DNA from: Bdellovibrionales bacterium
GTDB taxonomy: Bacteria > Bdellovibrionota > Bdellovibrionia > Bdellovibrionales > UBA1609
Assembly: GCA_020628165.1 (NCBI GenBank)
Contig: JAHDFM010000027.1
Location: 1 to 41,599, forward strand
Reading direction: 5' to 3'
DNA: 41,599 nt
Shown here: piece after piece, positions 34,422 to 41,599 of the stretch
Layout of the letters: each line of letters starts with the position of its first letter
How positions within the stretch are numbered: the first letter of the stretch is position 1
Made by a program: the position numbers and the translations under genes
Notes under the pieces: generated by a model
Databases searched by the model: none
What the model saw: the letters and a program-made list of their open reading frames with translations, nothing else
Told to the model about the DNA's origin: nothing

Positions 34422-34501
34422 TGTCATCCTGAGCGCAGCGAAGGACCTAAACACGCTAGCACTTAATTCGTGATAGGTCCTTCGCTGCGCTCAGGGTGAC
34501 A
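34422..34501. repeat. 80-bp palindromic repeat with 28-bp arms
   Basis: Left arm (34422-34449) begins TGTCATCCTGAGCGCAGCG. The right arm (34474-34501) is its complement with one mismatch, and the loop is 24 nt. The core CCTGAGCGCAGCGAAGGA is a motif I recall as recurring in many bacterial genomes as a dispersed palindromic element (REP/MITE-like). It lies between two convergent genes (stops at 34374 and 34564), where it could also act as a bidirectional terminator. Confidence 0.8.
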
Positions 34502-34563
34502 GCTCTCTGCTCATGATAAACGTAACTCTGATTTCTACGATGGCAAAGTTTGGAAACTCTCAC

Positions 34564-36504
34564 TTAATCGAGGCTGTACCTTAAGGGTTCGTTGAGGATT
34601 GAGACGACGAGTGCGAAAATGTTGCCACCGGAGTCTTTGAACTCTTTTTGGAATTTCTGCACTGAACACAGATTATGACTGGCAAATTCTTGCCCTTGTA
34701 AGTATTCAAATGTTTTCTTGGCAAAACAATTGGAGACATCAACACTTGAAGCAAGCTTTCTAGATAAATCTGTAGCATCTGAGAAACTAAAGTTTGAATT
34801 TTCTGTGTATTGAACAAAGCCTGATTTATCGACCGGGCCATTGGTGACAGGGTCCATGAGCTCAAGCTTTCCAAAGTCATTGAAATAAGAAAGTCCAAAA
34901 CCAATCGGGTCTATGAGCGAGTGACAACTTTTACAGTCTTTTTTAACCAAATGTGATTTTTCAAATCGTTCTCTAGCATTCAAAACTTTGTTTTCAGGAG
35001 TATCTTCTAATTCTAACTGCTCGTCCACTGCTGGTGGTGTGCCCATTTCATGACACAATAACTTTTCACGAACAAACACTCCTCGTGTGATACTACCAGG
35101 GGCATTCCGCACTAAGGTTGAAGTAGTTAGGATAAAGCCAGGCAATGTTAACAACCCTGCACGCTCACTTGGGTTATGACTGATCAAATCACCATCGTTG
35201 TTACCATTCAAGCCATAAGCAAGGCTGGCAACAGATCTTGATGGTGACGTCTGTGAACTCGATAAAAGAGAGCTCAACCTTGAATCCCCGCTCATCACTT
35301 GTTCAACAAATTTGTTAAACTCAAGCATATAGTCGTCTTTCACTTCTTGACTCAAAGACGTGTTCGGCTTGTACGACTCTAGATAATACATTTGAAAATA
35401 ATCTGCTATGTACTTCTTAAAAAACTCTTGCCCTTTATCGGTGTTAAGCATTCTAATGATGTGACCTTTGCGAGCATTGTTATCAGTAAGTTCCCCTCGT
35501 TCAGCTGCAATCATTAATTGATCATCTGGTATGGACCTATAGATGTGAAAGGCAAGATCTTCGGCGATGACATAATTATGATCCAAATTAGATAAGCCTG
35601 AATGAATTGATTTTTTATATAAAAAATGAGGTGAAAGCAGTGCCGAGTAAACAACTTTCCCAAGCCCTTTTAAGACCGGTTTATCAAAATCAGAACTTAA
35701 TTGGTAGATTTTGTAATATTTGTCAATATCGCTAGAACTTAAACTTTTACGGTGGAGCCTCCCAACCGTCTGTTTGATAAACTTATCAACACAAGCCTTA
35801 GATAGTGAGTTTTCTGAAATGTTGTCACACACTAAAACCTTTTTAACATTATTGATATTGGCAGTGAATTGATTGGCAATGACTTCGGCAAGCCGAGAGT
35901 GCTCACTAAATACAAAATCATCGACCACAGCACTTTCTCTATTTTTTTGAAAGCCGTGATTAACAAATGGGTCTGGCAACTTTTGAATGTCAGCAACGGT
36001 TATTTTTAAAGTTTCGCTGATCACATTATTAAACTCTGACTTACTCAACAACCAAAGTTCATTGCTATTGCCTTTTCTCACTTTTGCTGCCACTTGCACA
36101 CAGCTGTGAGAATCATTCACTTCAAAACTGGTCAAACCTTTCAACCAATTGTTAATGATGTGTTTGTCTGAAATACTCAAATGACCCGCTGGTGGCATGC
36201 GACCTGAATTGATTGAAGCCACGACAGCATTAGCCATCCCTGACATCTTTAAAGCCGCCAAGTCCGTAATGTTTTCAATGCCTGCAAATTTGATTTCTGA
36301 ATTGTGACAAGAGGCACAGTTCTTGGTGAAAATCTGCTCAACGCGACTTTCCACTTTGTTACTGACACTCACTGCTCCACCAGAGCCCAAATCTTCTTCC
36401 GCCTTTTGAATGAATGAAGACTCAAAGGCCGGTCCACAATTGGTGTAGCTCACCGAAAGCACAAATAAAAATCCTAATAAAATAACAAGTTTTAAGGTTT
36501 TCAT
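34564..36504 (-). CDS. DUF1592/DUF1588-type c-type cytochrome lipoprotein
   Basis: The 646-residue exported protein (lipoprotein-like signal ending SYTNC) contains a c-type heme motif CASCH (C63, C66, H67) with the distal GRMPPAGH Met ligand (about 102). Then comes LSKSEFNNVISETLKI (DUF1587-like), the long DUF1595/DUF1592 part (FHIYRSIPDDQLMIAAERGEL), and a second motif CKSCHSLIDPIGFGLSYFNDFG (DUF1588). Such proteins occur in Planctomycetes, Myxococcota and Bdellovibrionota as periplasmic redox proteins of unknown substrate. It overlaps the DUF1552 gene by one base (TAATG), so the two form an operon. Confidence 0.88.
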   Translation of the reverse strand: MKTLKLVILLGFLFVLSVSYTNCGPAFESSFIQKAEEDLGSGGAVSVSNKVESRVEQIFTKNCASCHNSEIKFAGIENITDLAALKMSGMANAVVASINSGRMPPAGHLSISDKHIINNWLKGLTSFEVNDSHSCVQVAAKVRKGNSNELWLLSKSEFNNVISETLKITVADIQKLPDPFVNHGFQKNRESAVVDDFVFSEHSRLAEVIANQFTANINNVKKVLVCDNISENSLSKACVDKFIKQTVGRLHRKSLSSSDIDKYYKIYQLSSDFDKPVLKGLGKVVYSALLSPHFLYKKSIHSGLSNLDHNYVIAEDLAFHIYRSIPDDQLMIAAERGELTDNNARKGHIIRMLNTDKGQEFFKKYIADYFQMYYLESYKPNTSLSQEVKDDYMLEFNKFVEQVMSGDSRLSSLLSSSQTSPSRSVASLAYGLNGNNDGDLISHNPSERAGLLTLPGFILTTSTLVRNAPGSITRGVFVREKLLCHEMGTPPAVDEQLELEDTPENKVLNARERFEKSHLVKKDCKSCHSLIDPIGFGLSYFNDFGKLELMDPVTNGPVDKSGFVQYTENSNFSFSDATDLSRKLASSVDVSNCFAKKTFEYLQGQEFASHNLCSVQKFQKEFKDSGGNIFALVVSILNEPLRYSLD

Positions 36505-37880
36505 TAGACAATGATATCCTTTAATGCAGGTTTCCTCGCTGACTTGTACCCAAAAGTTTCTCCTTTACGACCAAAGCCTTCTAGTATGGCAGCAAGTAAT
36601 GCTGTGTGATTTATATTTCTTGAGCCCTTGTAATCTTTAGCAAAGTTCGTTTTAAAGAAACCACCCAAGCTACCGGCAGAAACAAAACTTGATTTTTCAC
36701 TGGCGTGGGAGTCATCACCCATATCGTTTCCAGCTAGAACATAAGAGTTTTTAAAAATATCAAACTCCTTCATGCGACTCACAAGGTAAGCCATCTCTTC
36801 ACTGTGCCATTTATCAATTTCAGTTTTCATACGCTCAAGCACATTCAATGACACACCCAGTTTCGTGATTTTATCTGAACACACATCTGTTTTGTAGTAG
36901 TGACTGATCGGGTGATGCGCAGACTTGTCAAACAAACGAATGCCATCACGTCCATTAAGATGAGGGTATTTTAAAGCAGAAACTCCTTCCGACATTAAAA
37001 TACAAACAACGTCAGTGCGGTCACAGGCCATGGCTGCCACTGCAATTTGAGCAAAGATACGAGACCTTTTTTGCACGGATGCAGAACTCAATATGCTTTT
37101 CTCTTCACTGACTGAAGGCATTTTTAGTGCTTCACACTTTAAGAAGTCGGTTGTCACCGGTTCTTTTTGTTCTTCAATTTCTTTCTCAAGAGTTCGAAAC
37201 AAATCAAAGTGAGATTCGAATTTACTGAGCTCTGTGCTCGACAAATGTCTTTTAAGATTTTGATAATCAGAACGAACCAAATCAATAATGCTCTTGTTTT
37301 GTTCTAAGATCTTAGCCGGTGATGCCACTTTTTGTTGTTCTTCTATACTATTTGGAAACTTAAAATTTTTAAATGCAAAGTCATAAGCCTGCCTTGGACT
37401 TTTGATCATATTGATTGGCTGACCATTATCTCGCCACGACATAGTGTTGTAATAAGTGCTTGTTCTGGTTTGATCAACATTGAGTTTTAAACTAGCTAAT
37501 GGAGTTCCTAAGGTTTTTCCTAAATACTCATCAATTGATGGACCCTTAGGCTTTTCATGCTGTTTCAACTGAGCTCCAGTTAACATATTCATAGTGGTGT
37601 GAGAAACACGGTCTTGAATGCGAGTGTTTAACCGATGTAAAACTGTTAAATCTTGTTTGTGTTCATTGAGGGGTGACAGTACATAACTGTTTTGAAAGTT
37701 ATTGCCAAAGCTTTTTGGAGTGAACTGTTTTGTCCACCCATTGGACCAATGTAAAAAAACTAATTTTTTTCGGGGGTTGGTTTGAGCTTCTGCTCTAAGG
37801 GTGTAAAAAATAGGAAATAATAAAGGTGAAGAGCCACCTACGAGTTTTAAAAATTCTCTGCGGCAAAATAGATCTTTCAT
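36504..37880 (-). CDS. DUF1552 protein with Tat-like signal
   Basis: This 458-residue protein has a twin-arginine-like N-terminus CRREFLKLVGGSS, followed by a hydrophobic segment, suggesting Tat export. The mature part starts RKKLVFLHWSNGW and shows the DUF1552 features: VLHRLNTRIQDRVSHTTMNMLTG, PSIDEYLGKTL, AVAAMACDRTDVVCILMSEGVS, HHPISHYYKTD and DKWHSEEMAYLVSRMKE. DUF1552 genes are usually paired with DUF1592-type cytochromes, as here. Function unknown, probably a periplasmic partner of the cytochrome. Confidence 0.88.
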   Translation of the reverse strand: MKDLFCRREFLKLVGGSSPLLFPIFYTLRAEAQTNPRKKLVFLHWSNGWTKQFTPKSFGNNFQNSYVLSPLNEHKQDLTVLHRLNTRIQDRVSHTTMNMLTGAQLKQHEKPKGPSIDEYLGKTLGTPLASLKLNVDQTRTSTYYNTMSWRDNGQPINMIKSPRQAYDFAFKNFKFPNSIEEQQKVASPAKILEQNKSIIDLVRSDYQNLKRHLSSTELSKFESHFDLFRTLEKEIEEQKEPVTTDFLKCEALKMPSVSEEKSILSSASVQKRSRIFAQIAVAAMACDRTDVVCILMSEGVSALKYPHLNGRDGIRLFDKSAHHPISHYYKTDVCSDKITKLGVSLNVLERMKTEIDKWHSEEMAYLVSRMKEFDIFKNSYVLAGNDMGDDSHASEKSSFVSAGSLGGFFKTNFAKDYKGSRNINHTALLAAILEGFGRKGETFGYKSARKPALKDIIV

Positions 37881-38025
37881 ATATCCCCTTAATACACCTA
37901 CAATTATGCATTATATTCGGACATCTATGAAAAATATTTGAATGTATCAAAATTAAATATCAGTTATATCAACAACCTAGAGTATCACTCACCCACATTG
38001 AGACATTTTCATTATTGAAATGAGA

Positions 38026-39558
38026 TCATTCCCACTCAATCGTGCCTGGCGGTTTGCTTGTCACGTCGTAAACCACTCGATTCACACCCTTCACTTCATT
38101 GGTGATGCGATTAGAAACTTTGCGCATAAAAGCACCGTCAAAATCATACCAATCAGCAGTCATGCCATCTTTTGAGGTGACGGCTCGGATGGCTAAAACC
38201 TTTTCATAAGATCTCGCATCACCTTGCACACCCACAGTTTTCACAGGCAATAGCACACAGAAAGCTTGCCAAATTTGATCGTACAAGTCGTTGTTTCTTA
38301 ATTCATCTATGTAGATGGCATCAGCATCGCGCAAAGTGTTTAGGTCTTTTTCGCTGATTTCACCGATCAAACGAATGGCAAGGCCTGGCCCAGGGAACGG
38401 ATGTCGCATCAAGAATTTTTCTGGAAGCCCCATATGACGACCAATTTTTCTGACTTCATCTTTGAAAAGCTCTCTCAAAGGTTCAATTAATTTTAAGTTT
38501 AAATCTTTCGGCAAACCACCCACATTGTGATGGGACTTGATCGTTACACTTTCACCACGAGGTGAGACACTTTCAATAACATCTGGGTACAAAGTTCCTT
38601 GAGCAAGAAAATCAATCTTACCAATCCCTGCAATGGATTTTTTAAACACATCAATAAAAACCGTCCCAATGATCTTTCTTTTTGTTTCAGGATCACTCAC
38701 TCCCGACAACTCACTTAAGAAGTCGTGACTGGCATCAACAGCGGTCACATTTAAATCAAGTTCTTTATATAGATCTTGCACTGATTCAAATTCATTTTTT
38801 CTTAACAATCCATTATTGACAAATACACAGTGCACTCTTTCTTTTCCTAAAACTTGCGTCAGTAGGTGGGCTACGACAGTAGAGTCAACTCCACCACTGA
38901 GCGCGCAAAGAACCTTTTCATCACCAGGAACCTGGCTTTTGATTTTATTTTTTAAATCTTCAACGATGCCTTGTGATGTCCAGTTAGGTTGTGCCTGGCA
39001 CATTTCAAAACAGAAATGTTCTAACAGCTCTGTGCCCTTATCTGTGTGGTTCACTTCTGGGTGGAACTGAAAACACAATATATCTTTACTTTTCATTACA
39101 GCAATATGTTTGGACTCCGACTGAGCCAACACTTCAAAACCTTCAGGAACAGATTTTATATAATCACCATGACTCATCCAAACCTTTTGCTCAGTAAGGC
39201 CAGTAAGTAACGGAGTTTTCCAAGTTAAGTGGTTCAATCCATACTCTCGCAAATCAGCCTTAGAAACTTCTCCCCCAAGATCATGACAAATCAACTGCAT
39301 GCCATAACAAATTCCAAGTAACGGAGCAACAGCTTGCAATTCACTAACACTTCTTTTTGGAGAATCTTCTTCAAGCACAGAGCTTGGACCACCACTAAGA
39401 ATAATCCCTTTAGGATTGTATTTTTTAATGTCATCAATGGACGCTGAGTATGGAAGAAGTACACTGAACACTCCCAGCTCACGCAATCGACGGGCAATCA
39501 ATTGGGTCAACTGCGATCCAAAGTCTAAAATTACGATTTGATCTTTCATCTCTGCCAT
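38026..39558 (-). CDS. guaA: GMP synthase (glutamine-hydrolysing)
   Basis: The 510-residue protein has two catalytic halves. The glutamine amidotransferase domain (1-190) has ICYGMQLIC (catalytic Cys) and FQFHPEVNHT (His/Glu). The ATP-pyrophosphatase domain has LCALSGGVDSTVVAHLL (PP-loop), and the dimerisation domain ends KPPGTIEWE, the usual C-terminus. It converts XMP to GMP with glutamine and ATP. The start is the ATG at 39558; an ATG three codons later is also possible. It is 56 bases after guaB on the same strand, giving the classical guaB-guaA order. Confidence 0.97.
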   Translation of the reverse strand: MAEMKDQIVILDFGSQLTQLIARRLRELGVFSVLLPYSASIDDIKKYNPKGIILSGGPSSVLEEDSPKRSVSELQAVAPLLGICYGMQLICHDLGGEVSKADLREYGLNHLTWKTPLLTGLTEQKVWMSHGDYIKSVPEGFEVLAQSESKHIAVMKSKDILCFQFHPEVNHTDKGTELLEHFCFEMCQAQPNWTSQGIVEDLKNKIKSQVPGDEKVLCALSGGVDSTVVAHLLTQVLGKERVHCVFVNNGLLRKNEFESVQDLYKELDLNVTAVDASHDFLSELSGVSDPETKRKIIGTVFIDVFKKSIAGIGKIDFLAQGTLYPDVIESVSPRGESVTIKSHHNVGGLPKDLNLKLIEPLRELFKDEVRKIGRHMGLPEKFLMRHPFPGPGLAIRLIGEISEKDLNTLRDADAIYIDELRNNDLYDQIWQAFCVLLPVKTVGVQGDARSYEKVLAIRAVTSKDGMTADWYDFDGAFMRKVSNRITNEVKGVNRVVYDVTSKPPGTIEWE

Positions 39559-39614
39559 AAGCTTTTACTCACTTCTTTACTAATTATTAATCTCAAAAAT
39601 TAGATTCAACTCAA

Positions 39615-41072
39615 TTACAAACGGTAGTTCGGAGCTTCCTTGGTGATGTTCACATCATGTACGTGCGACTCTTTTAAACCTTGTGAACTGATTTTTATAA
39701 ACTCAGCCTTGTCTTGTAAGTCTTGAATGTTTTTGGCTCCGATATAACCCATACCTGAACGCAACCCACCCACTAACTGGTGAAGTATGGCACTCGCACT
39801 TCCTTTATAAGGAACACGACCTTCAATCCCTTCAGGAACTAACTTTTCAACTTCATCGACGTCTGACTGGAAGTAGCGATCTTTGGACCCTTTTTTCATA
39901 GCGCCTAAACTCCCCATACCGCGATACACTTTATAAGTACGACCTTGATAGAGAACCGTCTCGCCAGGAGATTCGTCAGCTCCAGCTAATAAGCTACCGA
40001 CCATCACTGTGTTTGCTCCCAGAGCAAGAGCCTTAGTGACATCCCCTGAGAATTTGATGCCACCATCAGCGATGATGGTCTTACCAAACTTTCTAGCTGC
40101 TTCAGAGCACTTCATGACAGCTGAGATTTGCGGCATACCAATGCCAGTGACGATTCGAGTGGTACAAATACTACCGGGGCCAACGCCCACTTTCACAACA
40201 TCAACACCTGCGTTGATCAAAGCTTCTGTCGCTCCTGCAGTTACAACATTCCCACCCACAACTATAACATCTTTGAATTGCTCTCTGATGAACTTAACCA
40301 TATTGAGAACATTTTGCGAATGGCCATGAGCTGTATCGACGACAATGGCATCAACTCCGGAAGATACCAAGCGCTCGGCTCTTTCTTTTGAAGAATCATC
40401 GGTACCAATAGCTGCACCTACAAACAAACGACCTTGTGAATCTTTAGTTGCCAAGGGGTAGTTCTGTGATTTTTCGATATCTTTAATGGTAATTAAACCT
40501 TTTAAAATTCCAGCAGAATCAACAACAGGCAGCTTTTCAATACGGTGCTGTTGTAAGATAGCTTTGGCCTGCTCTAAGGTTGTCCCCTCTGGTGCCGTGA
40601 CCAGATTTTCTTTTGTCATGATTTCAGAAATGGGTTGCTCAATGTTGGTTTCAAAACGAAGATCTCTGTTTGTTAAAATCCCTACCAACTTTTTGTCAAC
40701 TGTCACCGGAAAACCACTGATCGAATACTTTTTCATGAGCATCAAGGCTTCTTTCACCAAAGCCTCTGGAGGCATAGTGATCGGGTCGGTGATCATACCA
40801 CTTTCATATTTTTTAACTTTTTCAACTTCAAAGGCTTGGCTCTCAGGTGATAAGTTTTTATGAATGATTCCCAACCCACCCATTTGAGCCATTACAATAG
40901 AGGTTTTGCTTTCCGTCACCGTATCCATAGCCGAAGAAAGGATGGGCATATTTAAATAGGTGTTGCGGGCAAAAAATGTTTTGGTCGAAACTTCGGAAGG
41001 AACAATCTCCGAATATTGCGGGACCAATAAAATATCATCAAACGTCAGTGCCATTTCGCCAATAGTGGGCAT
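39615..41072 (-). CDS. guaB: IMP dehydrogenase
   Basis: The protein has 485 residues from the ATG at 41072, which has AAGGAGG seven bases upstream; the seven-codon longer frame is unlikely. It is a (beta/alpha)8 barrel with two inserted CBS domains ([20 protein letters not shown] and [22 protein letters not shown]). The catalytic loop [15 protein letters not shown] holds the active Cys. [18 protein letters not shown] binds the phosphate, and the flap [11 protein letters not shown] carries the Arg-Tyr pair. It oxidises IMP to XMP using NAD, the rate-limiting step to GMP. It starts 2 bases after the gamma-carbonic-anhydrase-like stop. Confidence 0.97.
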   Translation of the reverse strand: MPTIGEMALTFDDILLVPQYSEIVPSEVSTKTFFARNTYLNMPILSSAMDTVTESKTSIVMAQMGGLGIIHKNLSPESQAFEVEKVKKYESGMITDPITMPPEALVKEALMLMKKYSISGFPVTVDKKLVGILTNRDLRFETNIEQPISEIMTKENLVTAPEGTTLEQAKAILQQHRIEKLPVVDSAGILKGLITIKDIEKSQNYPLATKDSQGRLFVGAAIGTDDSSKERAERLVSSGVDAIVVDTAHGHSQNVLNMVKFIREQFKDVIVVGGNVVTAGATEALINAGVDVVKVGVGPGSICTTRIVTGIGMPQISAVMKCSEAARKFGKTIIADGGIKFSGDVTKALALGANTVMVGSLLAGADESPGETVLYQGRTYKVYRGMGSLGAMKKGSKDRYFQSDVDEVEKLVPEGIEGRVPYKGSASAILHQLVGGLRSGMGYIGAKNIQDLQDKAEFIKISSQGLKESHVHDVNITKEAPNYRL

Positions 41073-41074
41073 AA

Positions 41075-41584
41075 TCAATCCTCCTTGTACCAAGATTTGT
41101 ATTCAATATAATTTTTTGCTGACTGGGGCAAAAATGCGAGCTCTTTTTCATTGATGGGTCTCACTACTTTTGCCGGGCTCCCTAAAATCAAAGACCCTTC
41201 AGGGAAATGTTTGTTTTGAGTGAGAACTGAGCCGGCTCCTATAAAACAGTTTTTTTCAACATGGACATTGTCCATCACCACACTGCCCATGCCGACAAGC
41301 ACTAAATCATCGATGCGACAGCCGTGCAAAATGCACTTGTGCCCAACGGTGACCTGGTCTCCGATGATAGCTTCAGCTTGTTTGAAGGTGCCGTGAATTA
41401 CGGTGCCGTCTTGAATGTTTGAGTCATTGCCTATAGTGATGGGCATGACGTCACCGCGCAAAACACATTGGTACCAAACGGATGAATTCTCTCCGATTCG
41501 CACATCACCAATGATGTCCGCAGAAGGTGCAATAAAAGTATTTGATGGAATTTGTGGGCTCTTGCCAAGCAAAGAACGAATCAA
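41075..41584 (-). CDS. gamma-carbonic-anhydrase-like protein (left-handed beta-helix)
   Basis: The start is TTG at 41584, with AAAGGA six bases before it in the last bases of the window. The 169-residue protein shows hexapeptide-repeat coils: [31 protein letters not shown]. It keeps the metal-binding His pattern (VIHGTF and [14 protein letters not shown]), and residues such as [10 protein letters not shown] and [10 protein letters not shown]. This is the YrdA/PaaY-like gamma-carbonic-anhydrase family, whose activity varies. It lies 2 bases upstream of guaB, so it forms an operon with guaB and probably guaA. Confidence 0.9.
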   Translation of the reverse strand: MIRSLLGKSPQIPSNTFIAPSADIIGDVRIGENSSVWYQCVLRGDVMPITIGNDSNIQDGTVIHGTFKQAEAIIGDQVTVGHKCILHGCRIDDLVLVGMGSVVMDNVHVEKNCFIGAGSVLTQNKHFPEGSLILGSPAKVVRPINEKELAFLPQSAKNYIEYKSWYKED

Positions 41585-41599
41585 CGTATGTCCTTTTAG

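Noticed and set aside
1-41599. CRISPR arrays, rRNA or tRNA genes
   Set aside because: No regularly spaced direct repeats and no conserved rRNA or tRNA sequence were recognised by eye; a tRNAscan or covariance search would be decisive.

Overview
The window is a low-GC (about 35-38 %), gene-dense piece of a Gram-negative chromosome. It most resembles a member of the Bdellovibrionota (Bdellovibrio / Bacteriovorax relatives). This is an inference from gene content: a TIGR02147-type regulator, many small secreted proteins and lipoproteins, a DUF1592/DUF1552 pair, a DUF6607 protein, and outer-membrane proteins (TolC, OMPLA, BtuB-type). No rRNA or tRNA gene was recognised.

Left part (1-8.8 kb): a partial secreted protein with an HEVLYH motif, a divergent TIGR02147-like regulator and a small secreted protein. 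Next comes a tight minus-strand operon, tolC-like / RND permease / pldA (outer-membrane phospholipase A). It has no membrane-fusion (adaptor) gene. A divergent TetR regulator is separated from it by a 152-bp spacer holding two matching palindromes, probably the TetR operators.

Accessory zone (9.0-11.9 kb): an IS3-family insertion sequence with a canonical A_AAA_AAG frameshift site, but with its orfB broken by a 1-base deletion just before the catalytic Glu. Beside it lies a decayed conjugation fragment: a zinc-ribbon protein, a frameshifted small gene, a VirB2/TrbC-like pilin and a truncated TraL/VirB3-like stub.

Middle (12-24.7 kb): a lipoprotein, an APC-family permease with a soluble C-terminal domain, a cobalamin riboswitch in front of a BtuB-type TonB-dependent receptor, and an overlapping ovoA-ovoB-like pair that would make ovothiol. 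Then come a lipoprotein with a complete metzincin zinc motif and a four-gene operon (DUF6607, PDZ-like, YfiM-like, GNAT).

Right part (24.9-41.6 kb): two exported proteins that together resemble a split FlgT, then DNA polymerase III alpha (dnaE), an NAD(P)-glutamate dehydrogenase, a small Cys-rich exported protein and a helix-turn-helix protein. A large mobile-type palindromic repeat follows, then the DUF1552/DUF1592 pair, and finally a gamma-carbonic-anhydrase-like / guaB / guaA purine operon.

Most biologically suggestive are the adaptor-less efflux operon ending in an OMPLA with Asp in place of the usual catalytic-triad Asn, the ovoA/ovoB pair, the metzincin lipoprotein, and the conjugation remnant.
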